From Candidatus Rokuibacteriota bacterium (GTDB taxonomy: Bacteria > Methylomirabilota > Methylomirabilia > Rokubacteriales > CSP1-6), in contig JACPIQ010000104.1 of NCBI GenBank assembly GCA_016188005.1, forward strand, positions 1 through 64,000: 64,000 nucleotides of DNA, in the 5' to 3' direction. Position numbers and translations under genes: made by a program. How positions within the stretch are numbered: position 1 is the first letter of the stretch; the number at the start of each line of letters is the position of its first letter. Below, piece by piece: positions 25,548-33,997 of the stretch. Below the pieces are notes generated by a model, which was given only the letters and a program-made list of their open reading frames with translations, was not told the origin of the DNA and did no database searches.

Positions 25548-25592
25548 CGGTCAAGACGACTCGACCGGTGGCCGGGGGCCGGTCAAAACGAC
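25548..25592. repeat. Two 13-bp direct repeats, candidate activator binding sites
   Basis: CGGTCAAGACGAC (25548-25560) and CGGTCAAAACGAC (25580-25592) differ at one base and start 32 bases apart, about three helical turns. They lie 110-170 bases upstream of the weak sigma54-like site, the usual range for enhancer sites of NtrC-type activators. The rest of the 190-base gap shows nothing else. Confidence 0.4.
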
Positions 25593-25595
25593 AGG

Positions 25596-26960
25596 CTACG
25601 GGAGGGCGAACTCCTGGATCTTGCGGTAGAGCGTTTTGAGGCCGATGCCCAGGATCTCGGCGGTCTTCCGCCGGTTCCCCCCGGTCGCCAACAGCGTCCG
25701 CGCGATGGCCTGGCGCTCCAGCTCGCGCAGCGTAGCGCTCGGCGCGCGCTCGCCCGCCTCGGCGGTTCGCTCGTCGCCCCGCACGGCGGCGGGAAGATCG
25801 GGGGCGGTGATGGGCCCCCCCTTCGAGAAGACGAGCATCGATTCGGTGACGTGCTGGAGCTCGCGGACGTTGCCGGGCCAGGCGTAGCGGCAGAGGAGCG
25901 CCAGCGCGTCGCTGGTCACCTCGGGGACCGACTTCCCCCACCGCTCGGCGAAGACGCGGAGGAAGTGAGCCAGCAGCACGGGAATGTCCTCGGCCCGATC
26001 ACGCAGCGGCGGCACGGGGAGGGGAACGACGTTGAGCCGGTAAAAGAGGTCGTCGCGGAACGCGCCCTCGGCGACCAGGCCCTCCAGGTCGCGGTTCGTC
26101 GCCGCGATGACCCGGACATCGACCCGGAGCGTCTCGCCGCCCCCCACCCGCTCGAACTCCTGCTCTTGGAGGACGCGAAGGAGCTTGGCCTGGGTCGGGG
26201 GGCTCATGTCGCCCACCTCGTCCAGGAACAGCGTGCCCCCGTGGGCCAGCTCGAAGCGGCCCTTCCTCCGATCCTGGGCGCCGGTGAAGGCGCCCCGCTC
26301 GTGGCCGAACAGCTCCGACTCGAGCAGCCCCTCGGGCAGGGCGGCACAGGACACCTTCACAAAGGGGCGGTCGGCCCGGCGGCCTCCGTAGTGGATGGCG
26401 TGGGCCACCAGCTCCTTCCCGGTCCCGGTCTCGCCGAGGACCAGCACCGCCGCGTCGGTGGCGGCGACCTGCTGGATCGCCTCTCGCAGGCGCTGCATCG
26501 GCGCCGACCTCCCGAGGAGATGCTTGAGGCCGGCCGTCTCGCGCAGGCGCAGCTTCAGCTCGCGATTCTCCTGGGCCAGCCTCCGGGACTCGAGGGCGTG
26601 GTGGAGGAGCAGCTCCAGCTTCTCCAGGTGGATCGGCTTCGTGAGGAAATCGTAGGCGCCCTTCTTCATGGCCTCGACGGCGACGTCCACCGTTCCGAAG
26701 GCGGTGAGGATGACCACGATGGTGTCGGGGAAGTCGGCGCGCACCCGCTCCAGGACTGCCAGGCCGTCGCCACGGGGCATCTTGAGGTCAGTGAGGAGGA
26801 CGTCAACGGGCTCCGTCGCCAGGAGGGCCAGCGCGCTCGCGCCGTCCGGCGCCGTCAGGGTTCGGTACCCGGCCCGCGTCATGGCCCGGCTCAGGCTCTC
26901 CCGGGTCCGGGCGTCGTCCTCGGCCACGAGGATGACGTGGTCCGTCCGCTCAGCGCTCAT
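25596..26960 (-). CDS. Sigma54-dependent response regulator (NtrC family)
   Basis: A 454-residue activator in three parts. The receiver has EDD near residue 15, phosphoacceptor D58 in LLTDLKMP, and K in LTKPI. The AAA+ domain has GETGTGKE Walker A, the sigma54-contact loop GAFTGA, and LFLDEVGDM Walker B. The C-terminal Fis-type helix-turn-helix is in [20 protein letters not shown]. All functional motifs are intact. It overlaps the kinase gene by 11 bases. It should act with RpoN at -24/-12 promoters, of which several are seen in this window. Confidence 0.93.
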   Translation of the reverse strand: MSAERTDHVILVAEDDARTRESLSRAMTRAGYRTLTAPDGASALALLATEPVDVLLTDLKMPRGDGLAVLERVRADFPDTIVVILTAFGTVDVAVEAMKKGAYDFLTKPIHLEKLELLLHHALESRRLAQENRELKLRLRETAGLKHLLGRSAPMQRLREAIQQVAATDAAVLVLGETGTGKELVAHAIHYGGRRADRPFVKVSCAALPEGLLESELFGHERGAFTGAQDRRKGRFELAHGGTLFLDEVGDMSPPTQAKLLRVLQEQEFERVGGGETLRVDVRVIAATNRDLEGLVAEGAFRDDLFYRLNVVPLPVPPLRDRAEDIPVLLAHFLRVFAERWGKSVPEVTSDALALLCRYAWPGNVRELQHVTESMLVFSKGGPITAPDLPAAVRGDERTAEAGERAPSATLRELERQAIARTLLATGGNRRKTAEILGIGLKTLYRKIQEFALP

Positions 26961-28530
26961 GGCTCCTCGCCGCCGGGAGGCGGACGATGAAGGCGGCGCC
27001 GCCCTCGGCCCGGTTGTGGCAGGTGACGGTGCCCCCGTGCTCCTCGACGATCCGCCGGACGATGGGCAGCCCCAGGCCGAGGCCGTCCGCCTTGGTGCTG
27101 ACGAAGGGGACGAAGATCAGCTCCTGCTGCGCCTCGGGGATCCCGGACCCCGAATCGGTGACCGTGATCTCCACCCACTCGCCGTTCTGTCCGACCTCCA
27201 GGCCCAGGCTCCCGCCGGTGGGCATCGCCTGGAAGGCATTGTGGGCGAGGTTGAGGAGCACTTGGCGGAGCTGATCCGGGTCCGCCCTGACCGGAGACAC
27301 GGTCGCCCCCCGGGAGTCGACGCCGACGCCAGCAGCTGCCGCCCGGGGCCCCAGGAGCCCCAGGATCTCCCCGACCAGCGGGACGACCTCGACGTCCTCC
27401 AGCCGGGGCCGGGGCAGACGGGCGAAATTGACGAACTCCTCCAGGGTCCGGTTGATGCGGGTGATCTCGTACTCCACGCCGACGAGGGCGGCCAGGATCT
27501 CGCCCAGGGGAGGCGGCGCGGCCTCCGCCGAGAGCTCGCGGCGGAGGAGGTGGACGTTGATGGTGAGCGAGTTGAGGGGGGTGCGGATCTCGTGCGTCAC
27601 CCTGGCCGCGATCTGGCCGGTCACCGCGATCCGCTCGGACCGGATGAGCTCGGCCTGCGTGGCCTGCAGTCTCGCTGCCGTGTCCTCGAGCTTGCTTGTC
27701 CTCTCCTTGACCTGCCGCTCGAGCTCCGCCTGGAAGTTCAACCGCTCGGCCTCGTGCGCCTCCAGCCGCTCCGTCATGACGTTGAACGCCTGGGAGAGGT
27801 GCCCCACCTCGTCCCCGGAGCGGACGGGAACGCGCGCGGAGAGGTCACCGGCGGCGACGCGCAGGGCGGCCCGGGCGAGACGGCCGATGGGCGAGACCAG
27901 GCGCCGGGACAGGAAGCGGTTGCCCAGGAGGAGAAGCGATGCGCCGCTCAGCGCGAACATCACGTAGAGGCTCGAGATCAGGAACATCCGACGCTGGGTT
28001 CCGTCGATGGCGCGCTCGACCTTCCGCTGGTGTACGGCGTGCAGCTCCTCGACGATTCCCGCGACCCGCTCATGGGCCAGATCGTTGATGGCCACCACCT
28101 CGGCGGCAGTGGGTGGCTGGGCTCGGCCCAGGGCCTCGAGCACCGCTCCGGAGGCGAGCTCGAGCTCAGTCACCAGGGCCCGTAGCTGCGAGAGGCGGAT
28201 CAGCTCCTGGCGCGCCTCGTCGCTGCCCTGGGTCCGCTCGAAGGCATCGTATGCGGCGATCCGCCGCTTCAGCTCGTCGAGGATCTCTGCGGGAGACGGG
28301 TGCCCGGGCGCGGCATTGCCCAGGAGCGCCAGGTGGAGGTGAGCGACGAAGTGGTGAACGGTGTCGTGGATCCGATTGATGGCCTCGACCTCGTGCTGCC
28401 GCTGCCGTCCCTCTTCCACTCCCGCGGAGATGGTCCAGGCCAGTAGCACGGAGATCCCGCCCACCACGAGCACGAGGACGAATCCCGCCCCGATGGCGAT
28501 GTTGATCCGCCGGCCGATTCCCGCGCGCAC
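26950..28530 (-). CDS. Membrane sensor histidine kinase with HAMP domain
   Basis: A 526-residue kinase. It has TM1 at about residues 12-33, a periplasmic helical sensor region to about residue 185, TM2 (LYVMFALSGASLLLLG), HAMP, then HisKA with H in RVTHEIRTPLNSLT, and HATPase boxes N (LLNLAHNAFQAMP), G1 (DSGSGIPE) and G2 (GLGLGLPIVRRI). It starts with GTG, with GGAGGG some 12 bases ahead. It is the cognate sensor of the overlapping NtrC-type regulator. The stimulus is unknown; the sensor region is a plain four-helix type. Confidence 0.9.
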   Translation of the reverse strand: MRAGIGRRINIAIGAGFVLVLVVGGISVLLAWTISAGVEEGRQRQHEVEAINRIHDTVHHFVAHLHLALLGNAAPGHPSPAEILDELKRRIAAYDAFERTQGSDEARQELIRLSQLRALVTELELASGAVLEALGRAQPPTAAEVVAINDLAHERVAGIVEELHAVHQRKVERAIDGTQRRMFLISSLYVMFALSGASLLLLGNRFLSRRLVSPIGRLARAALRVAAGDLSARVPVRSGDEVGHLSQAFNVMTERLEAHEAERLNFQAELERQVKERTSKLEDTAARLQATQAELIRSERIAVTGQIAARVTHEIRTPLNSLTINVHLLRRELSAEAAPPPLGEILAALVGVEYEITRINRTLEEFVNFARLPRPRLEDVEVVPLVGEILGLLGPRAAAAGVGVDSRGATVSPVRADPDQLRQVLLNLAHNAFQAMPTGGSLGLEVGQNGEWVEITVTDSGSGIPEAQQELIFVPFVSTKADGLGLGLPIVRRIVEEHGGTVTCHNRAEGGAAFIVRLPAARSHER

Positions 28531-28627
28531 GCTTCGGTTTGCCCTCCCTGCTGTCTCGGGTCAACCCCTACCTTAGCAGGAAGCTGGCCTGCCAGCCGCA
28601 TGAGCGTATGCGCTTGATTCGTGTGGC

Positions 28628-28770
28628 CTACACCTCCCCGGGCAGGAGCTTGGACCCCGTGACGCCCTTGCGCAGCACCCCGTGGCAGCCGGCGCAGCGG
28701 TCGAGAGGGCGTCCCCGGCCCACGCGGCGGTGAAGAGGAGAACCGTGAACGGGGACAGCGCGCGTCTCGT
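28628..28770 (-). pseudogene. Frame-disrupted c-type cytochrome fragment resembling the NirS/NirN heme domain
   Basis: Read on the minus strand, an AAGGAGG box (28776-28782) lies 5 bases before ACG (28768-28770), where an ATG would be expected. In that frame a signal-peptide-like stretch RRALSPFTVLLFTAAWAGDA follows. Shifting frame then gives LDRCAGCHGVLRKGVTG before a TAG at 28628. CAGCHGVLRKG is very like the heme site of cytochrome cd1 nitrite reductase and its homologue NirN. Missing start, frame change and short length suggest decay. Nothing else is seen in this 283-base gap. Confidence 0.45.
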
Positions 28771-28813
28771 GACGACCTCCTTGGAACGGCGAGCGGAGGG
28801 ACGAGGGTCTCCG

Positions 28814-29683
28814 TTACCAGCGTCGAGCCACGACGTCGATGACCACGCCCAGGAACAGGAGCAGGAGGAACAGGTTCGAGGCGTGGAAGTTCGCGAAGGC
28901 GAGCCGCCGGTCCGCCGGCCGGCTCGCGAGTTGAAGGTTGCGACCCAGCAGGAGTCCGCCGCCGCCGACCACCCCGACGAGATAGGCCCAGCCGAGCATG
29001 CCGAGGGCGAAGGGGAGCAGGCTCGAGGCCAGGAGCCCCAGCGTGTTGAGGAGGATGCTCCGGGCGGTGCGGGCTTCCCCCTTGACCGCCGGGAGCATGG
29101 GGATCAGGGCCCCCGCAGAGTCGGTCTTGTAGGCGATGGCCAGCGACCAGAAATGCGACGGGCTCCAGAAGAAGAGGACGGCGGCGAAGATCACCGGCGG
29201 CAGGCAGAGCTCGGGGCGGGCCAGCGCGCCACCGGCGAGCACCGCGAAGGAGCCGGCCAGTCCCCCGATGACCACGTTGAGCCAGGAGCGCCGCTTGAGC
29301 CAGATCGTGTAGACGACCACGTAGGTGAAGGCGCCGAGCGCCACGTGCAGCGCCACCAGCCGGTTGAGCTGCCAGAGGGCCAGGCTCACGGCCAGGAGCA
29401 TCATCCCCAGCCCCAGCGCCACCACGTGCCAGCCGTGGCGGATGCGGCCCGAGGGCAGCGGGCGGCGCGCGGTGCGAGGCATCCGGGCATCCAGGTCCCG
29501 ATCGAGGAAATGGTTGAGCGCCCCCGCCCCGCCGGCGGCCATCACGGTGACGACGAAAAGGAGCCCGAGCGACGGCAGCGAGAGCCCTGCGGGGGCTGTG
29601 GCCACGTAGCCCAGGACGGCGGACATGCCGATGAAGGATCCAACACGGAGCTTGAGCGACTCGAGGTAGGCGGCGATCAGCAT
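28814..29683 (-). CDS. ctaB: Protoheme IX farnesyltransferase (heme O synthase)
   Basis: A 289-residue UbiA-superfamily prenyltransferase with about eight membrane helices. The first Asp-rich site is NHFLDRDLDARMPRTARRPL, followed by YTIWLKRRSWLNVVIGG; the second region is around YKTDSAG. The family converts heme B to heme O for heme-copper oxidases. It overlaps the upstream heme-copper-like gene by 7 bases, so the two are translationally coupled and the product probably supplies that protein or its relatives. Confidence 0.92.
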   Translation of the reverse strand: MLIAAYLESLKLRVGSFIGMSAVLGYVATAPAGLSLPSLGLLFVVTVMAAGGAGALNHFLDRDLDARMPRTARRPLPSGRIRHGWHVVALGLGMMLLAVSLALWQLNRLVALHVALGAFTYVVVYTIWLKRRSWLNVVIGGLAGSFAVLAGGALARPELCLPPVIFAAVLFFWSPSHFWSLAIAYKTDSAGALIPMLPAVKGEARTARSILLNTLGLLASSLLPFALGMLGWAYLVGVVGGGGLLLGRNLQLASRPADRRLAFANFHASNLFLLLLFLGVVIDVVARRW

Positions 29684-30822
29684 TGGCGCCTCCGCGGGAC
29701 GAGGGGGAGGCCCGTGTTGATCACGAAGGCCAGCCCGCCCAGGATCGCCAGGACGGAGCCTGCCCCCATGATGTTCATGCCCAGGATGACCTGCGCGCTG
29801 GCCCAGGTGAAGCCGAAGGTCTTGCGGGGAGCGCCATGCCCCCCCGCCCAGTGCATGCCGAGCATGATGCCCAGCACCCCGATGCCGTAGAGGTAGGGCT
29901 GCCACCGCGTGAGACGCTCGCTCCACGGGCGGCGGCCGCAGATCTCCAGCAGCATGGGCGCGAGCCCCATGTAGGCCAGCGTCACCGCGCCCACCATGCC
30001 GTGGTAGTGGGCCGGCACGCGCGTGTCCTGGGTGAAGCCGATGATCCCCATCACGCCGCCCACGGCGAAGAGCCCGAAGGAGACCACCGTGCCGCCGAAC
30101 AGCGGACTTGCCCAAGGCAGCGGGCGTCGGGCCGCCATCGAGGCGGCCAGCGCCATGAAGAAGATGGGGACGCCAGCGGCGCCGAGGCCGCCGAAGGTGA
30201 GGACGGTAATGAGGTGGTTGATGAGCAACTCCTCCGGCCGCCACACGAGGTACGAGGCCGCGGCCGCCGTCATGAAGGGCAGAAGAACCCAGAGGAGCAT
30301 CCGGAGGACGCGGCGCGCCGGGAAGGCGGTGCCGAGCGCCACGGCGATGGCGACCATCCACGCCGAGGCCATGCCGGTCACGTGCAGGTACTGGAGGATG
30401 TGGCCACCGCCCCAGACGAGAGCGCGGAGCGAGTAGCCGAACGGGAGCGAGGCGTCCAGGCGCGCCCAGGCCAGCGCGACGGCCGCGACTGAGAGCAGCA
30501 TGGCCACGGCCCCCGCCGCCATGGCGAGCCCCTCCGGAGTCCCTGGGGGCGCCCCGTCGCGCCGCGCGCGCCGCTCCCCCTGGAGGGTCGCCGCCAGATA
30601 GGCCGCGGCCTGGAGGCTCACGCCCGCCGCCACCAGGACCAGGCCGCCCCAGAAGAAGGGCTGATCGATCACCGGGAGATAGTCGTTGAGGTACGGCTGG
30701 CCCGTGGCCAGGAAGGCGGGCACCGCCATGGCCGCCGAGCCCATGCAGGCCAGCCCGAGCGCGGCCCACGAGGCGCCCGCGCTCAGCGGGTAGTTGGCGC
30801 GCCAGGCAACGTAGACCATCAC
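29677..30822 (-). CDS. Short heme-copper oxidase subunit I-like membrane protein
   Basis: A 381-residue protein with about eleven hydrophobic segments. Possible metal ligands are H in GGGHILQYLHV, H in LLINHLITVL and the pair in VPAHYHGMVGAVTLAYMG, which recalls the H-x-H of helix X in heme-copper and NO reductases. It is shorter than classical subunit I (450-550 residues), and no low-spin heme His is evident in the first helices, so it may lack an N-terminal part. GTG at 30822 or ATG at 30819 can be the start; neither has a good ribosome site. Coupling with ctaB supports a heme-copper role. Confidence 0.65.
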   Translation of the reverse strand: MMVYVAWRANYPLSAGASWAALGLACMGSAAMAVPAFLATGQPYLNDYLPVIDQPFFWGGLVLVAAGVSLQAAAYLAATLQGERRARRDGAPPGTPEGLAMAAGAVAMLLSVAAVALAWARLDASLPFGYSLRALVWGGGHILQYLHVTGMASAWMVAIAVALGTAFPARRVLRMLLWVLLPFMTAAAASYLVWRPEELLINHLITVLTFGGLGAAGVPIFFMALAASMAARRPLPWASPLFGGTVVSFGLFAVGGVMGIIGFTQDTRVPAHYHGMVGAVTLAYMGLAPMLLEICGRRPWSERLTRWQPYLYGIGVLGIMLGMHWAGGHGAPRKTFGFTWASAQVILGMNIMGAGSVLAILGGLAFVINTGLPLVPRRRQC

Positions 30823-30935
30823 CAGGACCGTGGTGCGGCCTGCTTGCGCGCCATGGCTCTCGCCCTCCTACCTCACGTGGATGGGAGCTCCGGCTGCCGA
30901 TGGCGACGAGGGTAGGAGGAGATGCAGGCCGCCCC

Positions 30936-30951
30936 TATGATTCACGTCATA
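30936..30951. promoter_or_regulatory. Crp/Fnr-type operator TATGA-N6-TCATA (site 1)
   Basis: TATGATTCACGTCATA is a dyad of TATGA half-sites with the 6-base spacer of Crp-type sites. It lies about 120 bases upstream of the heme-copper-like/ctaB operon. A second copy lies at 35291-35306. The likely binder is the Crp/Fnr regulator at 35802-36503. Confidence 0.6.
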
Positions 30952-31014
30952 AGGAGCGTGGACCTCCGGGCGCCGACCGGGCCCGGCCCGGACGGCGCCT
31001 CACCGCCAGGGGCG

Positions 31015-32079
31015 CTAGTGCCCGCCGCTGCCGTGCTGGCCGGGGGTGAGCACGCGGAAGAGGGCCGGCTGATCGGGCCCGCTGACCTCGATGGCGCCCA
31101 GCGCTCCCTTGTCCATCGCCCGGCTGATGCTGTGGTCGACCAGCAGGAAGCGGCCGGGGACATCCAGCTTCATCTCGACGACGGCGGCGCCGCCCGCGGG
31201 AATGAGCGTCGTCTGCACGTTCGTGTTGGGCGCGCCGCCGATGCCGGCCTCGGGATAGACGCGGTCGAAGATCTCGCCGATGACGTGGAAAGAGGAGATC
31301 AGGTTCGGGCCGCCATTGCCGACGAAGAGGCGCACGGTCTCCCCCACCTTGGCGGTGAGCGCGCCCTTGTCGAGGAGGGCGCCCATGCGGCCGTTGAAGA
31401 CCACGTACTCGGCCTGCTCCTGGCCGAGCTTGGCCGGGTCGAGGGGTTGATGTCCCGGCTGGAGGGTCTTGCCCCTGGTGTAGAACTCGCCCTGCATGAC
31501 GTAGTACTCGCGATCCACGCGCGGGAGCCCCTGCTCCGGCTCCACGAGGATCAGCCCGTACATGCCGTTGGCGATGTGAGTGGGCACGTGCGGGGTCGCG
31601 CAGTGGTAGACGTAGAGCCCTGGGTTCAGCGCCTTCCACTGGAAGGCGCCCTCCTGGCCGGGCCCGAGCTGGGTGACGGCGGCGCCGCCCCCGGGACCGG
31701 TGACAGCGTGCAGGTCGATGGAATGCGGGTTTCCGCTTCCAGGGGCGTTCCTCAGGCGCAGCTCGACGAGGTCGCCAGCGCGCACGCGGACGAAGGGGCC
31801 CGGGACGGTGTCGCCGAAGGTCCAGAAGGTGTACTGCACGCCGCTTGCGAGCGCGCCCTTGTGCTCCCTGGTCTCGATGCTCACCACGACCTTCGCGGGA
31901 CCGGGGCGGTCCACGGGCGGGGGAACGAGCGGCGGCGCCGTGAGGATCGCCTGCACCAGCGGCAGGTCCGTGCCCTCGACGTCCTTCGCCGACGCGATCC
32001 TGCCCGGCTTCGGCGCCACCGCCACGACGAGCAGGCCCGCCGCGGCGAGCCCTGCGATGGCTGCGATCGTCCGTGTCAT
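31015..32079 (-). CDS. nirK: Copper-containing nitrite reductase (NO-forming)
   Basis: A 354-residue exported two-cupredoxin enzyme. By alignment with the classical enzyme, type 1 copper ligands are H119, C160, H168 and M173 ([20 protein letters not shown]). Type 2 copper ligands are H124, H159 and H316. Catalytic Asp122 (IDLH) and His265 (SSFHVIG) are also present. The N-terminus is a signal or anchor ([16 protein letters not shown]). The start has AGGAGG ahead. It reduces nitrite to nitric oxide in the periplasm. It is transcribed alone, with a sigma54-type promoter at 32128-32143. Confidence 0.93.
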   Translation of the reverse strand: MTRTIAAIAGLAAAGLLVVAVAPKPGRIASAKDVEGTDLPLVQAILTAPPLVPPPVDRPGPAKVVVSIETREHKGALASGVQYTFWTFGDTVPGPFVRVRAGDLVELRLRNAPGSGNPHSIDLHAVTGPGGGAAVTQLGPGQEGAFQWKALNPGLYVYHCATPHVPTHIANGMYGLILVEPEQGLPRVDREYYVMQGEFYTRGKTLQPGHQPLDPAKLGQEQAEYVVFNGRMGALLDKGALTAKVGETVRLFVGNGGPNLISSFHVIGEIFDRVYPEAGIGGAPNTNVQTTLIPAGGAAVVEMKLDVPGRFLLVDHSISRAMDKGALGAIEVSGPDQPALFRVLTPGQHGSGGH

Positions 32080-32127
32080 CTCTGTTGTCCTCCTGGAAGT
32101 CTGGGTTCGGTGTCCGCCAGGAGGTAA

Positions 32128-32143
32128 TGCAAGCGATGTGCCG
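32128..32143 (-). promoter_or_regulatory. Sigma54-type promoter for nirK
   Basis: On the minus strand CGGCACATCGCTTGCA has GGCAC-N5-TTGCA, with GG and GC exactly 10 bases apart. The predicted transcript starts near 32117, giving a leader of about 38 bases before the nirK ATG at 32079. No other signal was found in this 203-base gap. Confidence 0.6.
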
Positions 32144-32282
32144 CCCGCCCGCCGTTTGCATAGCTGTCTGAATCAGGTGCTTGCGGAGCGTGGTGAAGGC
32201 AGTGCGGGAGGAGGTGTGGCGGCAGCGCCGCCCCGGCTGGGGCGGGGGAGGCCCCGGCAGACGGACTTGCAATGTGCCTAGG

Positions 32283-32696
32283 TCAATGGGGCCGCGAAAG
32301 GCTGATGCGATCGGGGGTCCACGGCGGGTCGAAGGTGAGCTCCACCTCTACCTGCTCGACGCCGGGAATGGCCATCACGGCGCCGCGGACCCAGCCTGGC
32401 ATGACGTCGTGGATGGGGCAACCGGGGGTGGTGAGCGTCATGGTGATCCTGACGCCGCCCTCGCAGATCTCGATGTCGTAGACCAGTCCCAGCTCGACGA
32501 CGGACATGCCGAGCTCGGGGTCGAAGACGGTGCGGAGCGCCTGCCTCACCTGCTCGGGCGTGACCCGGGGGCGCTGGTCGGAGCCGCCCGGCACGCCCAC
32601 GCAGCCAGGATCCTCGGCCACCGGGCCCCGCGGGAGCGCGGAGGCGCGGGTCGTCTCCGAGATGGCGATGAAGGGCGCGCGGTCGGAGAGGCTCAT
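32283..32696 (-). CDS. DUF59/MIP18-family iron-sulfur assembly protein
   Basis: A 137-residue protein with a DUF59 (PaaD/SufT/MIP18) domain: FDPELGMSVVELGLVYDIEI, then MTLTTPGCPIHDVMPGWV with the conserved cysteine, then FDPPWTPDRIS. About 40 extra N-terminal residues precede the domain. The family helps in FeS cluster delivery. The gene overlaps the upstream membrane protein by 4 bases and closes the operon starting at 35240, where the upstream products are RIC-like and may repair clusters damaged by NO. Confidence 0.85.
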   Translation of the reverse strand: MSLSDRAPFIAISETTRASALPRGPVAEDPGCVGVPGGSDQRPRVTPEQVRQALRTVFDPELGMSVVELGLVYDIEICEGGVRITMTLTTPGCPIHDVMPGWVRGAVMAIPGVEQVEVELTFDPPWTPDRISLSRPH

Positions 32697-33997
32697 AGAG
32701 CGGAGAGGCCGAGCGTGGTGGCGGGGGTGCCCGTCCTGCGGCTCGGGGCCAGATGCCTCAGCACACGGCCCAGGGACAGCGCGAAGGCCAGCGCCCCGAG
32801 CGTGACGATGGCGCCGGCGGTGCCGATCCACAGGGGATCGCCGGCGCCCACGGCCACGGCCAGCGCCGCGACCCCGACGGAGAGGAAGCCATGGGTCAGG
32901 CTCTCCCCGAGCGCCCACGGCAGCTGCGCCAGCGTCGGCACCGGCGCCTTGCCCACCAGGGGGCCGTAGACGCGATACCACACGAGGAAGGGGACGATCT
33001 TGAAGAGCATGCCGACGATGGTGAGGGAGGCCCACCCGCCGAGGGCGAGCACGCCGTAGGCGAGGGCCAGCCGTGGCCCTGCCAGGAGCCCGCCGGCAAA
33101 GCCGAGCCCCATGATGCCGGTCGGGACGAGGAAGGCCGTGCCGGTGAGGGCGCAGCGGAGTCCCCAGTCCAGCGCCGGGCGCTTCCGGTTCGCCACCATC
33201 CCCGCGACCCAGACCAGGTGGCCAACGGCTGCGGCCGCCACGCCCAGCGCCCCGGGGATCACGAGCACCGGCACGGCGAGGAGTCCGAGCACGACGGCGG
33301 CCCCGCCCAGGGGGAGGCCCCAGAGCTGCAGCGCGCCCGGCCAGCCCTTGGGATCGCGGGCGAGGAGGAACATCGGGTACACGCGCGCCGCCACGCCCAG
33401 GATCATGGGGGCCACCCAGCCGAGCAGCCCCAGGTGGAAGTGGGCGTGCAGGGTCGGGAAGAAGCCGCCCGGCAGGAACTTCCAGATCCGGTCCGCAGCC
33501 AGCCCGAGGCCGAAGAGGACGGTCAGTGCGAGACCGGCCAGTGCCACGGCCAGGAGGCGCGCGGTGAAGCTCCAGACCTTCACGGCGCGGAGGCTGGCCA
33601 GCGCATTGATCAGATGGACGGTGGCGCCGACGGCGACGACCCCCGCGGCCAGCGCGAGCCCGGGCCAGGTCCCGTTGTAGAAGTGGGCGAGCATGCCGGC
33701 GATGCCGGCGGAGAGGATGACGAATTGCCAGCGCGCGAGCCGCTCGCTCCAGATGGGCCGCTCGAGCACGATGGGGATGAGCTGGTAGCTGGCCCCCATG
33801 ATGGTGAGCGTGATCCAGCCGAGCGTGACTGTGTGGACGAGCGCCACCACCCTCGGCTGGTAGTAGTGGCCCGACAGCGGGGCGGCGAACCACACGGTGC
33901 CGGCCGCGGCCAGGACGAAGGCCAGCGAGGCGGTGACCATGTAGCGCAGCGGCAGCGTGGGGGCCGACGCGCCGGCTCCCGGCCGGAGGGGCCTCAC
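32693..33997 (-). CDS. NnrS/heme-copper-like 12-helix membrane protein
   Basis: A 434-residue protein with about twelve hydrophobic helices. His-rich helices include VVALVHTVTLGWITLTIMGA and LHAHFHLGLLGWVAPMILG, which recall heme-binding helices of NnrS and of heme-copper subunit I relatives. It lies in an operon with DUF2249, RIC-like and DUF59 proteins, next to nirK and a Crp/Fnr regulator, so a part in NO tolerance or denitrification is likely. Its exact chemistry is unknown. Confidence 0.7.
   Translation of the reverse strand: MRPLRPGAGASAPTLPLRYMVTASLAFVLAAAGTVWFAAPLSGHYYQPRVVALVHTVTLGWITLTIMGASYQLIPIVLERPIWSERLARWQFVILSAGIAGMLAHFYNGTWPGLALAAGVVAVGATVHLINALASLRAVKVWSFTARLLAVALAGLALTVLFGLGLAADRIWKFLPGGFFPTLHAHFHLGLLGWVAPMILGVAARVYPMFLLARDPKGWPGALQLWGLPLGGAAVVLGLLAVPVLVIPGALGVAAAAVGHLVWVAGMVANRKRPALDWGLRCALTGTAFLVPTGIMGLGFAGGLLAGPRLALAYGVLALGGWASLTIVGMLFKIVPFLVWYRVYGPLVGKAPVPTLAQLPWALGESLTHGFLSVGVAALAVAVGAGDPLWIGTAGAIVTLGALAFALSLGRVLRHLAPSRRTGTPATTLGLSAL

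Noticed and set aside
30823-30870. A frameshift joining a short upstream ATG frame (MARKQAAPRSW) to the heme-copper-like gene.
   Set aside because: The ribosome site and ATG are there, but the frame ends after 11 codons and no homologous N-terminus could be recognised, so a real frameshift is not supported.
32127-32161. Inverted ATGCAA ... TTGCAT pair upstream of nirK as an operator.
   Set aside because: The half-sites are about 29 bases apart, and the first is part of the sigma54-type -12 element, so the symmetry is probably chance.
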